Below, piece by piece: positions 27,058 to 36,858 of a stretch of DNA of 64,000 bases. The stretch's first letter is position 1; every line of letters begins with the position of its first letter. The DNA is taken from NCBI GenBank assembly GCA_021201665.1, contig JAJQEO010000038.1, positions 62,001 to 126,000 of the forward strand. Reading direction: 5' to 3'. Under the pieces are notes generated by a model. The model made no database searches and was not told where the DNA came from. It saw only the letters and a program-made list of their open reading frames with translations. This DNA is from Lachnospiraceae bacterium. GTDB lineage: Bacteria; Bacillota; Clostridia; Lachnospirales; Lachnospiraceae. The position numbers and the translations under genes were made by a program.

Positions 27058-27310
27058 GATTATATTACGACAGATTTCGTGAAAATTCGACCTTAATTGG
27101 CAAACAGACAATTATTGTCAACCAGTTATCCACATTATCCACACTGTCCACAGGAAAATGGGCGGCTCATTGTTGACCGGAAGTGTGGAAAAGTTCCTGT
27201 TCTCTTTTTGAGAAAAGTGTGTTATGATGAAACACAGAAAAATTCCTGCGCAGGATGATGCAGATTCGGGCTTTACATACTGGTGAAGACGTTGAGGTGT
27301 TTAAGGAGTG

Positions 27311-27359
27311 TCATGCCATTGGAATCGTGTTCACGCACGATGGGCATGACCTTTGTCCG
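27311..27359 (+). repeat. CATGCC palindrome, copy 3
   Basis: CATGCC, TCGTG, CGCACGA and GGGCATG make the same nested hairpin as 21870-21924, with compensating changes in the inner arms (TCACGC/GCGTGA there, TCGTG/CACGA here). It lies in the DnaD leader. Confidence 0.75.
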
Positions 27360-27401
27360 GCAGCGTAACCGGTGCCGGATATAGAAAAGGAAGGCATGGC
27401 A

Positions 27402-28652
27402 ATGAAGATATACACGGATACTTCGGAAGGCTCTACAGTGGTGCAGAATTCGTTTATTGACCAGTACATGCCCCATGCAAATGGGGAGTTTGTCAAGGTG
27501 TATCTGTATCTGCTCCGCTGCGCGGACAGCGGGCGGGAGCTTTCACTTTCTTCTATTGCTGATGTTTTTGAACATACGGAGAAGGATGTCCGGCGCGCGC
27601 TGACCTACTGGGAGCGGCAGCGGCTTTTGCGGATCGGGAACGGACCTGACGGAGAGCTGGTGTCTGTAACCTTTACGGATCCTGGATATTATTCGACGCA
27701 CACAGATCAGGAAGGGGAGATGGAAGGTGCGACCGGTCTTTACAGCGATGGGATTTCCTCCTACCAGGAGCGTCCCCTTCAGAATATTCGCACCCACAGG
27801 GAGCAAAAGCCTGACCCTAATGACGCAGAGGCGACACGTCCTGAGGCGGCATCCGGCGTCGGCACTGCTATTGGCACTGGTGTATCGGGAGATGGCAGAA
27901 AGAATGCTTCAGGGAGAAATACATCCGGTGAAAAAAGGGAAGAGCAGGACATGGACAAAGAGCTGACGGAATCAGGAGAGGAGATTCCTCTGCCAGGTTC
28001 CCTTTCTGAGAAGGCTCAGACTGATTTGAAGGAACTCTTTTTTGTGGCAGAGCAGTATCTTGGCAGGCCTCTTTCCGCTACGGAGCAGAATGATTTTGTC
28101 TATTATTATCATACACTCGGGTTTTCAGCGGATCTGATTGAGTATCTGCTGGAATATTGTATCACGAAGAACGCGACGAGCCGCCATTATATGAGGAAGG
28201 TCGCGCAGGGCTGGGCCCGTTCCGGGATTAAGACCGTGCAGGAGGCAAAGAAAGAATCCGGCCGTTATAATAAAGATTATTACACCATTATGAAGGCATT
28301 CGGGATCAAAAACCGTGCTCCCGCTCCGTCTGAGCAGGAGACGATGGCGCGCTGGCTCCATGAATACGGTTTTTCCATGGATCTGATCCTGGAGGCCTGC
28401 CGCCGCACGATTGACCAGATTCATGAGCCGAATTTCCAGTACGCGGACAAGATTCTGACACAGTGGCTTGATACGGGCATCCAGTCCATGAAGGATGTCG
28501 GGGAGGCAGACCGGAAATGGGAGCAGGAGCAGGCTGCGAAGAAGGTTTCCCAGGGCCGCCCTCGCACCGGGCAGCCGAACCGGTTTAACAATTTTAGCCA
28601 GAGAAGCTATAACTATGAAAAGCTGGAGAGAAGACTGTTCGGGCAGTCTTAG
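27402..28652 (+). CDS. DnaD-like replication protein with two DnaB_2 domains
   Basis: Likely helper in loading the replicative helicase. The N-terminal winged-helix part (about 1-100, with VKVYLYLLRCADSGRELS) matches DnaD. Two tandem DnaB_2-type domains follow (about 215-285 and 295-365), each ending in a W-x-x-x-G-I pattern (WARSGIKT and WLDTGIQS). A low-complexity linker (about 125-190) separates the two parts. GGAAGG lies seven bases before the ATG at 27402. The DnaC-like loader gene follows about 100 bases later. Upstream is a DnaA-box cluster, suggesting control by DnaA. Confidence 0.9.
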   Translation: MKIYTDTSEGSTVVQNSFIDQYMPHANGEFVKVYLYLLRCADSGRELSLSSIADVFEHTEKDVRRALTYWERQRLLRIGNGPDGELVSVTFTDPGYYSTHTDQEGEMEGATGLYSDGISSYQERPLQNIRTHREQKPDPNDAEATRPEAASGVGTAIGTGVSGDGRKNASGRNTSGEKREEQDMDKELTESGEEIPLPGSLSEKAQTDLKELFFVAEQYLGRPLSATEQNDFVYYYHTLGFSADLIEYLLEYCITKNATSRHYMRKVAQGWARSGIKTVQEAKKESGRYNKDYYTIMKAFGIKNRAPAPSEQETMARWLHEYGFSMDLILEACRRTIDQIHEPNFQYADKILTQWLDTGIQSMKDVGEADRKWEQEQAAKKVSQGRPRTGQPNRFNNFSQRSYNYEKLERRLFGQS

Positions 28653-28751
28653 CCAAGGCTTTTTGGGCTTGCGGTTCGCGTATCAGACGATTTTAGAAAT
28701 CTGGAGCAAAACGGCTTATGTCGTTTACTATAGTTATGGACGGGGGCAGCT

Positions 28752-29960
28752 ATGGCATTGACGAATGCGCAGTATGATGAGATTATGCGGGAGTATCAAA
28801 GGCGTCAGAATCAGGTGCGGGAAGCACTTTCGGCCAGGGAGAGGGAGGCTTATGAACGCATCCCGGAGCTGGCCGGACTGGACGAGAGGATCGCGTCTGA
28901 AAGCACGGCGTACGCACGTGTGCTGCTGGCGGAGGATGGTACAGCTGAAGGCTCGCCGGCTCCCAGGAGCGGCGGTGAAAGCAGCATGGCACCTCTTTCG
29001 GATGAGGCTGGCAAGGCTGGTGGTCCGGCAATTTCCCGGGACAGCGAAAGCAGGCTGCCAGAGGATACTGCACGTTTTCAGAATGATGGGCACAGCAGGG
29101 CTGACCTTCCGGCGAAGGACGACAGGGCAGGCAATCACGGCGCAGCGCACTCTCAGCCGCCCGGGATCTCTGCCTTAAAGGCGCGCATTGAAGAGATCAG
29201 CTCCCAAAAGGAGCGTTTGCTAAAGATGGCCGGGTTTCCGAAAGGGTATCTGGAGCCGGAGTATTTTTGCGCGGACTGCCAGGATACCGGCTATATCGGC
29301 CGGGAGAAATGCCATTGCTTCCGCCAGGCGAGCATTGATCTGCTGTACGCGCAGTCGAATCTTCGCAGAAGCATGCAGGGAGAGACATTCTCTGCATTTT
29401 CTCTGGACTATTATCCGAAAACCATGACGGATCCAGTCACCGGACTTACGGCTGCAGAGATGGCCAGACGTGCACTGCAGGAATGCAGACATTTCGTGAA
29501 GGATTTTGACAGGGAACCGGGCAATCTTTTCCTGTCAGGGGATACGGGGCTTGGCAAGACCTTTTTGTCGCACTGCGTCGCGAACGCTCTTCTTGAGAGC
29601 ACACATTCTGTGGTTTATTTTTCCGCGTTCCGGCTGTTTGAGCTGCTGGCGGACGCTTCTTTCGGGCGGACCGATGAGAACGAGGCGGGGGAAATGGACC
29701 GGTATATTTATGACTGTGATCTGCTGATCATTGACGACCTGGGGACAGAGATGACCAATTCGTTTGTCGCGTCAGAATTATTTCTGGTGTTGAACGAACG
29801 GATTCTGCGCAGAAAGAGTACGATGATCTCGACGAACCTTTCGCTGGCTTCGATTGCGGATCTCTATTCGGAGCGCGTACTTTCCAGGATTTCGAGCAAT
29901 TACCGGATGCTGCGCCTGATCGGGGATGACATCCGTATACAAAAACGCATTCATACATAA
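28752..29960 (+). CDS. DnaC/DnaI-like helicase loader ATPase
   Basis: AAA+ ATPase that places the DnaB helicase on DNA. A zinc-binding segment (CADCQDTGYIGREKCHC, about 175) precedes the ATPase domain. Walker A is GDTGLGKT (263-270), Walker B is LLIIDDLGTE (about 325), and a sensor-like STNLS and an arginine-finger region follow. The N-terminal part has a low-complexity insert (about 60-135) rich in Ala, Ser and Gly. GGGGG precedes the ATG. The order DnaD then DnaC is typical of clostridia and supports an initiation role. Confidence 0.93.
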   Translation: MALTNAQYDEIMREYQRRQNQVREALSAREREAYERIPELAGLDERIASESTAYARVLLAEDGTAEGSPAPRSGGESSMAPLSDEAGKAGGPAISRDSESRLPEDTARFQNDGHSRADLPAKDDRAGNHGAAHSQPPGISALKARIEEISSQKERLLKMAGFPKGYLEPEYFCADCQDTGYIGREKCHCFRQASIDLLYAQSNLRRSMQGETFSAFSLDYYPKTMTDPVTGLTAAEMARRALQECRHFVKDFDREPGNLFLSGDTGLGKTFLSHCVANALLESTHSVVYFSAFRLFELLADASFGRTDENEAGEMDRYIYDCDLLIIDDLGTEMTNSFVASELFLVLNERILRRKSTMISTNLSLASIADLYSERVLSRISSNYRMLRLIGDDIRIQKRIHT

Positions 29961-30147
29961 CTTCGTATACAAAGACGAATTTTTGCGTAGCATGCATATA
30001 TAAAAACACATTTTGCGTTACATTTGTTTATAATGCACAGGGCCGGGTAAGGAAATTTTCGTTGGGAGCCGGAATGATCTGTTCATCCGGAGCTTTTCAA
30101 ATAGCTATAATCCTTTTTACCACAACTTATTTCAGGAGGCAAAAAAG

Positions 30148-31332
30148 ATGGAGTTTCAAACGGGTTATGAACGCAATCTGGACTCGATTCCGGTCGGAGA
30201 CCTGGGAATTATTGCGCTGTCAAGCTGCGAGGAGATGGGACGCAAAATTGATGCCCACATTGTAAACTGGCGCTCGGAGCGCATACACGAGCATCAGGGA
30301 AGTCCGCTGCTCGCGGGATATGCCAGGCCGTCCTATCTGGTGAGTACCGAGGTACCGCGGTTCGGCTCCGGCGAGGCCAAGGGACAGATCAATGATTCTG
30401 TGAGGGGCAAGGATATTTATATTTTGGTTGACGTATGTAATTACAGTGTGACCTACCCTCTGAACGGCTATACGAATTGTATGTCTCCGGACGATCACTT
30501 CCAGGATCTGAAACGCATTATCGCCGCGATCGGGGGAAAGGCGAGGAGACTCAATGTCATTATGCCGTTTCTCTATGAAAGCCGTCAGTTCACCCGTATG
30601 GGCAGAGAATCTCTGGACTGTGGGCTTGCCCTTCAGGAGCTTGTCAAGATGGGCGTGGAAAATATTATCACCTTTGACGCCCATGACCCGCGCGTACAGA
30701 ACGCGATTCCGCTTCATGGATTTGAAAACATCCTTCCTGTGTATCAGTTTATCAAAGGACTGTTTCGCGCAGCCGGGGATCTTCAGATTGACCCGGACCA
30801 CCTGATGGTCATCAGTCCGGACGAAGGCGCCGCCGGGAGAGCGATCTACATGGCGAACCTGCTCGGGGTCGACATGGGGATGTTCTACAAGAGGCGCGAC
30901 TATGCCCGCGTGGTAAACGGCAAGCACCCGGTGGTCGCACATGAATTTCTGGGTAGAGACTTAAGCGGGAAGGACGTAGTCCTGATCGACGACATGATTG
31001 TCAGCGGAAAAAGCATGCTGGCCGCAGCGAAACAGCTGAAAAAGAGGCATGCAAACCGCGTGCTGATCTGCGCGACGTTTGGGCTGTTTACAAAGAGTCT
31101 GGAGAAGTTTGACAAGGCTTATGAGGAAGGCGTGTTTGACGCGCTGGTGACTACCAACCTGGTGTACCAGCCGCCGGAGCTGCTGGCAAAGCCGTATTAT
31201 ACGGGCTGTGATATGAGCAAATATATCGCGCTTCTGATTGACACGCTGAATCATGACAGCTCGGTCAGCAGTCTCCTGACACCGACCGGCAGGATTCATA
31301 AGTTCCTTTCGGAACATAAAAAGCAGCCCTGA
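30148..31332 (+). CDS. prs: ribose-phosphate pyrophosphokinase (PRPP synthase), long form
   Basis: Makes PRPP from ribose 5-phosphate and ATP for purine, pyrimidine, His, Trp and NAD synthesis. The ATP and metal sites are seen in SRQFTRMGRE, FDAHDPRVQN and the flexible loop YKRRDYARV. The PRPP-binding loop is VLIDDMIVSGKSM. At 394 residues it is about 75 longer than classical Prs, mostly at the N-terminus (a conserved-looking SERIHEH region) and C-terminus, a form I associate with clostridia. CAGGAGG precedes the ATG. Confidence 0.94.
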   Translation: MEFQTGYERNLDSIPVGDLGIIALSSCEEMGRKIDAHIVNWRSERIHEHQGSPLLAGYARPSYLVSTEVPRFGSGEAKGQINDSVRGKDIYILVDVCNYSVTYPLNGYTNCMSPDDHFQDLKRIIAAIGGKARRLNVIMPFLYESRQFTRMGRESLDCGLALQELVKMGVENIITFDAHDPRVQNAIPLHGFENILPVYQFIKGLFRAAGDLQIDPDHLMVISPDEGAAGRAIYMANLLGVDMGMFYKRRDYARVVNGKHPVVAHEFLGRDLSGKDVVLIDDMIVSGKSMLAAAKQLKKRHANRVLICATFGLFTKSLEKFDKAYEEGVFDALVTTNLVYQPPELLAKPYYTGCDMSKYIALLIDTLNHDSSVSSLLTPTGRIHKFLSEHKKQP

Positions 31333-31490
31333 CCTTCGCGAAGCGAACAGATTGGGAACTGTTGTGCAGCCCCAAATTAATTCGCGATTGGCGCGGCTGC
31401 AGTAAAGCTCTGCTGCAGGCTGCCGCGATTATGTGATGCGTAGAGACCTGTGGGAATGATGCATCCTGATGGAAAATATCGCGCAAGAGG

Positions 31491-31522
31491 GCAGGAGACG
31501 GAAAACCGCCTCCTGCTTTTTT
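31491..31522 (+). terminator. rho-independent terminator after prs
   Basis: GCAGGAGACGG, loop AAAA, CCGCCTCCTGC, then TTTTTT. Just before it, about 31397-31432, is another GC-rich hairpin (CGCGGCTGCAG with CTGCAGGCTGCCGCG). Confidence 0.9.
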
Positions 31523-31536
31523 GCGCAAGGCCGGGC

Positions 31537-31571
31537 AAGGCATATCCCATGCGAAGCGTGGGATGCCACCC
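31537..31571 (+). repeat. TATCCC repeat, short copy
   Basis: AAGGCATATCCCATGCGAAG followed by CGTGGGATGCC forms the first hairpin of the TATCCC family only. It abuts the full copy that follows. Confidence 0.8.
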
Positions 31572-31573
31572 GG

Positions 31574-31641
31574 CGAGGCATATCCCATGCGAAGCGTGGG
31601 ATGCCCACGCCCCACAATCGAAGATTGGGGGCATAACCCGG
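31574..31641 (+). repeat. TATCCC double-hairpin repeat, full copy
   Basis: Same order as 14009-14075: the CATATCCC/GGGATG hairpin, then CCCCACAATC, GAA, GATTGGGGG, then CATAACCCGG. The stem bases differ from copy 1 (ATGC/GCGT against GCAC/GTGC) but still pair. It lies at the convergent ends of prs and murC. Confidence 0.85.
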
Positions 31642-31758
31642 CGAGGGAGTTTTGCGGCTAAAGCCGCACCCGGCTCGCGCAGGCGGATAGGGGAGAAGTT
31701 CGTTCCCCTATCCGATAATGCGCCTGGCAGGCGCACGTTCTAAAAAGTCTGTCTGTCT

Positions 31759-33153
31759 TTATTGTCCAAGCAGCTTTTCACCGATTTTTACTACATCGCC
31801 GGCGCCCATGGTGATGATCAGATCGCCGGGGGTGCACATTTCAAGCAGAAAGGTCTCAATCTCATCAAAGGTCGGAAAATACCAGGCGTCGGTTCCTTTT
31901 TCCGCTACCTTCTGCCGCAGCAGCTCCGAGCTGACGCCGAGCGTATCGGTCTCCCTGGCTGCGTATATATCAGCCAGAACCACTTTGTCTGCCAGTGTGA
32001 GCGCGTCTGCAAATTCATCGAGCAGCGCTTTTGTGCGGGAATAGGTGTGCGGCTGGAACACACACCAGATCCGCCTCGCCGGGTATTTTTTTGCTGCCAG
32101 CAGCGTGGCCCGGATTTCCGTCGGATGGTGCGCGTAATCGTCGATAATGGTGACATTTCCAACCACACCTTTTTTCTGGAAACGGCGGTCTGTACCGTAA
32201 AAGCCGGAGAGTCCCTCCGCGATCGTTTTCCCGGAGACACCGAGGAGATCCGCACAGGCAATGGCGGCTGCCGCGTTGTCAATGTTGTGTGCACCGGGGA
32301 CATTCAGTGAAAAATGTCCGAGGAGCCGGTCTTCGTCTTTTTCACCGCCCGTTACATACAGATCAAAGCTGGCGCATCCAAGCTTGTCCCAGGTGATATG
32401 CTCCGCGTGATAATCACCGCACCCGGAGCCGAAGGTCACAACACGGCAGGAGAGACCTTCACAGAATGTATCCAGGTCTGGGATCTGTGCGTGAATGAGG
32501 AGTGTCCCTCCGGCAGGGATCTTCTCCGCGAAGAGACGAAAGGAATGGCGGATATCGTCCAGATCGTGAAAGAAATCCAGGTGGTCTGCATCTATATTCA
32601 GAACCACGCCGATCATCGGCTCCAGATGCAGGAAGCTGTTTGTGTATTCACAGGCTTCTGTCAGAAAGTAATCAGAACCGCCTATGCGGATATTTCCGCC
32701 GATCGAAGGCAGGATGCCGCCGACAGATATGGTCGGGTCCAGCTCCTGCGCCATCATAATATGGGCAATCATGGAGGTCGTGGTGGTCTTGCCGTGCGTA
32801 CCGGCCACGGCGACCGAGACCGGGTAATTCCTCATCAACTGGCCGAGCAGCTCCGCGCGGGACATCATGGGAATCCCCGCTGCTTCCGCCGCAGCATATT
32901 CCGGGTTGTCCGGATGAATGGCTGCCGTGTAGACGACCAGGTCGATGTTGTCCGTCACATTCGCCGCACTCTGCGGAATGGAGATCCTGGCTCCCAGATC
33001 GCCAAGGTGAGCGGTCAGTTCACTTTTCTTTGAATCTGAGCCGCTGACAGTAAAGCCCCTGTCCAGAAGAATGGCCGCCAGGCCGCTCATACTGATGCCG
33101 CCAATGCCAATAAAATGAATGTGGGCAGGGCGGCTAAAATTTATCTGATACAT
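31759..33153 (-). CDS. murC: UDP-N-acetylmuramate--L-alanine ligase
   Basis: Adds L-alanine to UDP-MurNAc, the first amino acid step of peptidoglycan synthesis. The N-terminal Rossmann motif is HFIGIGGISMSGLA, the ATP loop is GTHGKTTTTS, and the C-terminal domain has DDYAHHPTEI and QPHTYSRT. The 464-residue length is normal. The ATG at 33153 follows AAAGGAGAAT; the frame is open further upstream through a dispersed repeat, giving a false 41-residue extension. It is monocistronic and convergent with prs. Confidence 0.97.
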   Translation of the reverse strand: MYQINFSRPAHIHFIGIGGISMSGLAAILLDRGFTVSGSDSKKSELTAHLGDLGARISIPQSAANVTDNIDLVVYTAAIHPDNPEYAAAEAAGIPMMSRAELLGQLMRNYPVSVAVAGTHGKTTTTSMIAHIMMAQELDPTISVGGILPSIGGNIRIGGSDYFLTEACEYTNSFLHLEPMIGVVLNIDADHLDFFHDLDDIRHSFRLFAEKIPAGGTLLIHAQIPDLDTFCEGLSCRVVTFGSGCGDYHAEHITWDKLGCASFDLYVTGGEKDEDRLLGHFSLNVPGAHNIDNAAAAIACADLLGVSGKTIAEGLSGFYGTDRRFQKKGVVGNVTIIDDYAHHPTEIRATLLAAKKYPARRIWCVFQPHTYSRTKALLDEFADALTLADKVVLADIYAARETDTLGVSSELLRQKVAEKGTDAWYFPTFDEIETFLLEMCTPGDLIITMGAGDVVKIGEKLLGQ

Positions 33154-33232
33154 ATTCCAAAATTCTCCTTTAACTGTTCCTGTCTGCAATGTCCCGAATT
33201 CAGGTGAGAACCGAGTCCCTGGAATTAAATTT

Positions 33233-33300
33233 CTAACCCGGATAAACCGGAATAGAAATTTTGCCATTTTGCGCAAAAAATCGTTTGTAAGTGCTTAATT
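33233..33300 (-). repeat. GATAAACCGG repeat, copy 1 (murC leader)
   Basis: TAACCCGGATAAACCGGAAT, then a stretch ending GCGCAAAAAATCGTTTGTAA and GTGCTTAA. Two more copies lie in tandem upstream of the plsC-type gene at 37606 and 37671. On the minus strand it encodes FRFIRVR in the open frame of both genes. The rest of this 528-base gap holds GAGTCCCTGGAATC-like short direct repeats (33214-33355) and no gene. Confidence 0.8.
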
Positions 33301-33571
33301 GAGTCCCTGGAATCATGTCCTTGAAATGAGTTCCTGAAATCGACCACCTGGAATCGAACCCTTCTATGATTATACTCATATTTTTCAGATTGTCCATGAA
33401 AAAATACGAGGGGACGGCCCGCCAGCCAACAAACAGGAATTGTGAACAAAAGAAATCAAAAAAAACGCCAAAATGGCAAATATCTTTTTCTATAATAAAC
33501 AGCTATATTCAATTAGCCTGTTATTTAAGATAAAAAACAGAGAAAAAATATAAAATTAATTGTAAAAAATG

Positions 33572-33600
33572 TTCACTATTTGAAAAAGGTGTGGTATAAT
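33572..33600 (+). promoter_or_regulatory. promoter of glgC-glgD
   Basis: TTCACT (33572-33577), 17 bases, TATAAT (33595-33600). A structured leader begins immediately downstream. Confidence 0.75.
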
Positions 33601-33603
33601 CTG

Positions 33604-33642
33604 CCACAAGGGGGACCGGCGGAGCCGGTGGATCCCTTGTGG
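33604..33642 (+). promoter_or_regulatory. leader hairpin of glgC
   Basis: CCACAAGGG pairs with CCCTTGTGG, and inside it ACCGGC pairs with GCCGGT. The stem starts three bases after the -10 box, so it would form at or near the mRNA 5' end. There is no T run, so it is not a simple terminator. Confidence 0.7.
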
Positions 33643-33681
33643 CTCCTGCCATTCCCCATTCTGACTTGCAGAGGTGATAAC

Positions 33682-34965
33682 GTGATTAAAAAAGAAATGA
33701 TAGCGATGCTGCTGGCGGGAGGCCAGGGCAGCCGGTTGGGCGTGCTGACATCGAAGGTAGCGAAGCCGGCAGTCGCGTTTGGCGGGAAATACCGGATTAT
33801 CGATTTTCCGCTCAGCAATTGCATTAATTCCGGCGTGGATACGGTGGGGGTGCTTACGCAGTACCAGCCCCTCCGGCTGAATTCGCACATCGGCATTGGC
33901 ATTCCGTGGGATCTTGACAGGAACGAGGGCGGCGTGACCGTCCTTCCGCCTTATGAAAAGGTGGAGAAGACAGAATGGTATACCGGTACCGCGAATGCTA
34001 TTTATCAGAACCTTGCTTATATGGAGTCGTTCCATCCGGATTATGTGCTGATTCTGTCGGGCGACCATATCTATAAAATGGATTATGAGGTGATGCTTAA
34101 TTTTCACAAGGCGCACGGCGCGGACGTCAGCATCGCCGTGATGCCCGTGCCGGAATCGGAGGCGGGCCGTTTTGGCATCGTAGTGACGAATGAGGACGGC
34201 CGGATCCTGGAGTTTCAGGAAAAGCCGGAGCATCCGAAGAGCAATCTCGCGTCCATGGGCATCTATATTTTCACATGGAAGGCTTTGAAGGAGGCACTTT
34301 TAGCCCTTTCTGAGCAGAGCGGCTGTGATTTCGGGAAGCATGTGATTCCCTATTGCCACGAAAAGGGAGAGACCCTTGTGGCATATGAGTTCAACGACTA
34401 CTGGAAGGATGTGGGTACTCTTGGTTCCTACTGGGAGGCCAACATGGAGCTGATCGATATTATTCCGGAATTCAATCTTTACGAGGAATTCTGGAAAATC
34501 TATACGAAAAACGACTTCCTGCCCCCACAGTATGCCTCCGCAGATTCGGTGATTGAGCGCTGCCTGGTCGGAGACGGTTCCGAGATCTACGGTAAGGTCT
34601 ATAATTCCATTATCGGCTGCGGCGTAGTGATCGGAGAAGGAGCCGAGGTGCGCGACTCGATCATCATGCAGAATGCTGTCATCGGTGCGGGGGCGAACCT
34701 TTATAAGGCGATTGTCGCGGAAAATGTGACAATCGGTGAGCGGGTAAAAATGGGGGTCGGCGAGGAGGTACCGAACCGGGAAAAGCCCTCCGTGTATGCG
34801 TATGGTTTGACGGTGGTCGGAGAAAACTCTGTGATCCCGCCTGACGTCTGCATTGGCAGGAATACGGCCATCACGGGTTATACCATTTGGGAGGATTATC
34901 CGGGAGGGTGGCTTGCCTCCGGTGAGACGCTGGATGTTCAGAGAAAGGCAGGTGATGCGCTATGA
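33682..34965 (+). CDS. glgC: glucose-1-phosphate adenylyltransferase, catalytic subunit
   Basis: Makes ADP-glucose from glucose 1-phosphate and ATP, the committed step of glycogen synthesis. The nucleotidyltransferase domain has [25 protein letters not shown] and [12 protein letters not shown] left-handed helix domain (about 290-427) supplies the allosteric face. GAGGTGATAAC precedes a GTG start at 33682, giving 427 residues. The stop overlaps the glgD start by 4 bases, so the pair is co-translated. Confidence 0.96.
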   Translation: MIKKEMIAMLLAGGQGSRLGVLTSKVAKPAVAFGGKYRIIDFPLSNCINSGVDTVGVLTQYQPLRLNSHIGIGIPWDLDRNEGGVTVLPPYEKVEKTEWYTGTANAIYQNLAYMESFHPDYVLILSGDHIYKMDYEVMLNFHKAHGADVSIAVMPVPESEAGRFGIVVTNEDGRILEFQEKPEHPKSNLASMGIYIFTWKALKEALLALSEQSGCDFGKHVIPYCHEKGETLVAYEFNDYWKDVGTLGSYWEANMELIDIIPEFNLYEEFWKIYTKNDFLPPQYASADSVIERCLVGDGSEIYGKVYNSIIGCGVVIGEGAEVRDSIIMQNAVIGAGANLYKAIVAENVTIGERVKMGVGEEVPNREKPSVYAYGLTVVGENSVIPPDVCIGRNTAITGYTIWEDYPGGWLASGETLDVQRKAGDAL

Positions 34966-36077
34966 GAGCGGTAGGGATGATTCTGGCCGGCGGCAACAGC
35001 TACCGGATGAAGGAGCTTTCCAATCGGCGCGCGGTCGCAGCCATGCCGATAGCCGGGAGCTTCCGCGCGATTGACTTTTCCTTAAGCAGCATGTCCAACT
35101 CGGGCATACAGAAGGTGGCGGTGCTGACACAGTTCAACTCCAGGTCTCTGAATCAGCACTTAAGTTCTTCGAAGTGGTGGGACTTCGGCAGAAAACAGGG
35201 AGGATTGTTTATCTTTCCGCCCATGCTGACGACGGACAACAGCCACTGGTACCGGGGAACAGCCGACGCCATCCACCAGAATCTTGATTTCTTAAAGGAG
35301 TGCCATGAGCCCTATGTGGTGATTGCCTCGGGCGACGGCATTTACAAGCTTGATTATACGAAGGTGCTGGAATATCATATCGCGAAAAAAGCGGATATTA
35401 CGGTCATATGCAAGGAGTTTCCGCCGGAGGAGGACGTCACCAGGTTCGGCCTCGTCCAGATGGATGAGGACCGGAGGATTGTCCAGCTTGACGAGAAGCC
35501 GGTGACAGCCGTGTCCCATACGGTATCCTGCGGCATTTATGTGATCCGGCGCAGGATGCTGATTGAGCTGATCGAGCAGGCGATTTACGAAGGAAGGCAT
35601 GATTTTGTGAGAGACATTCTGATCCGCTACAAGGATGTCAAAAGGATCTATGGGTATGTGATGGACGGCTACTGGAGCAACATCGCTTCCGTTGATTCCT
35701 ATTACCGGACAAATATGGATTTCCTGAAAAAGAATGTGCGGGACTACTTTTTCCGGGAGCATCCGGACGTGCACTCAAAGGTGGACGACAACCCTCCTGC
35801 CAAATACAACCCGGGCAGCCATGTGAGAAACAGCCTGGTTGCCAACGGCTGCATTCTCAACGGCACGGTGGAAAATTCCATCATCTTCAAAAAAGTGTTT
35901 GTCGGAAACAATTGCGTGATCAGAAATTCGATCGTGTTAAACGATGTTTATCTGGGCGACAATGTTTATCTGGAGAACTGCATCGTAGAGAGCCGGGGAA
36001 CGATCCAGGCGGATTCCCGGATCGTGGGAGAGGACGGCGTGAGGATTGTGATCGAATCAGATGAGAGATATGCGTGA
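34962..36077 (+). CDS. glgD: GlgD, regulatory subunit of ADP-glucose synthase
   Basis: Paralogue of GlgC found in Firmicutes, where it forms a mixed complex with GlgC and modulates its activity. The start [19 protein letters not shown] keeps only part of the GlgC nucleotide loop, and FRAIDFSLS replaces the usual KYRIIDF-type block. It is 371 residues, shorter than GlgC. The ATGA overlap with glgC shows coupling. Catalytic power by itself is expected to be weak or absent from what is known of the family. Confidence 0.95.
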   Translation: MRAVGMILAGGNSYRMKELSNRRAVAAMPIAGSFRAIDFSLSSMSNSGIQKVAVLTQFNSRSLNQHLSSSKWWDFGRKQGGLFIFPPMLTTDNSHWYRGTADAIHQNLDFLKECHEPYVVIASGDGIYKLDYTKVLEYHIAKKADITVICKEFPPEEDVTRFGLVQMDEDRRIVQLDEKPVTAVSHTVSCGIYVIRRRMLIELIEQAIYEGRHDFVRDILIRYKDVKRIYGYVMDGYWSNIASVDSYYRTNMDFLKKNVRDYFFREHPDVHSKVDDNPPAKYNPGSHVRNSLVANGCILNGTVENSIIFKKVFVGNNCVIRNSIVLNDVYLGDNVYLENCIVESRGTIQADSRIVGEDGVRIVIESDERYA

Positions 36078-36222
36078 GAGGCGTTACAGGTCACACCCTG
36101 ACCAAATTTACGATGCTTTTGCTTCTACAGGTGTGGACAGTAACTGAGAGTTTTTTCGCATAGGACAGAGATACTCATTTTGGTTAATTATTCCGGGTGA
36201 TCCGGGTCAGGAGGTAAGGTCA

Positions 36223-36498
36223 ATGACGATAACTGACGTAAGAGTACGAAAAGTTGCAAAAGAAGGCAAAATGAAAGCGATCGTGTCGATTACGCTCGAC
36301 GGAGAATTTGTCGTACACGATATTAAAGTGATCGAAGGAGAGAAAGGACTGTTTATCGCGATGCCCAGCCGGAAGGCCGCGGACGGCGAATACCGGGATA
36401 TCGCTCATCCGATCAATTCCCAGACGCGTGAAAAAATACAGCAGATCATTCTGGACGAATATGAAAAAGCGATGGTCACGGAGCCGGAAGAAGAGTAG
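36223..36498 (+). CDS. spoVG: SpoVG family RNA/DNA-binding regulator
   Basis: Small site-specific nucleic-acid-binding regulator linked with sporulation and cell division in Firmicutes. The 91 residues match the family throughout ([11 protein letters not shown], then [13 protein letters not shown] and FIAMPSRK, ending in a helix with [11 protein letters not shown]). GGAGG lies before the ATG. It is transcribed alone and followed by a strong terminator. Confidence 0.97.
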   Translation: MTITDVRVRKVAKEGKMKAIVSITLDGEFVVHDIKVIEGEKGLFIAMPSRKAADGEYRDIAHPINSQTREKIQQIILDEYEKAMVTEPEEE

Positions 36499-36639
36499 CA
36501 GGGTGTAATACAGTGCTTTTGCATATTCATGTATAAGAAAAAGCGATGGCTGCAAAGACGGAGGAAGAGCAGGACGAGTGGCCTGGTCGCCAGGTTCCGT
36601 TTGCGGAAAATTTGTCGGACATTTGTGTGTAATTGAAAA

Positions 36640-36677
36640 AGGACAGGGGGATCCGTTAATCCCCTGCCCTTTTTTAT
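36640..36677 (+). terminator. rho-independent terminator after spoVG
   Basis: GGACAGGGGGAT, loop CCGTTA, ATCCCCTGCCC, then TTTTTTA. It lies about 140 bases after the spoVG stop. The rest of the 360-base gap to the convergent acyltransferase gene shows nothing I can identify. Confidence 0.9.
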
Positions 36678-36858
36678 TTCCAGAATCAACGGGACAGATA
36701 CCCGGAGCTGTAAGGAAACCGCCGATATACCGACATTTTTTATCCACTGAGCCGGGCAAGTAGTTTTGCGGCTTATGCGGATAATTCGGTGACCGCCGCA
36801 CTGCTGTGTTCGTATTTGGCGAAACCTGAAATATTGCCGCCGCCCATATGGAAGACGA

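Larger units (their letters stand above)
26786..27192. promoter_or_regulatory. DnaA-box cluster upstream of the DnaD gene
   Basis: Perfect TTATCCACA boxes lie at 26839-26847, 27126-27134 and 27135-27143, and TTATTCACA at 26851-26859. Near matches are TTTTCCACA at 26786-26794 and 26830-26838, CTGTCCACA at 27144-27152, and TTTTCCACA inverted at 27184-27192. They form two groups with the TTCGCAAGTT repeats between them. The cluster lies in a gene-free stretch of about 700 bases; a TATGAT -10-like box at 27223 follows the last DnaA box. Confidence 0.8.

Noticed and set aside
26699-27401. Main chromosomal origin
   Set aside because: Despite the DnaA boxes there is no dnaA or dnaN gene nearby, and genes on both sides run mostly in the same direction. 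An origin would normally sit at a switch of gene direction.
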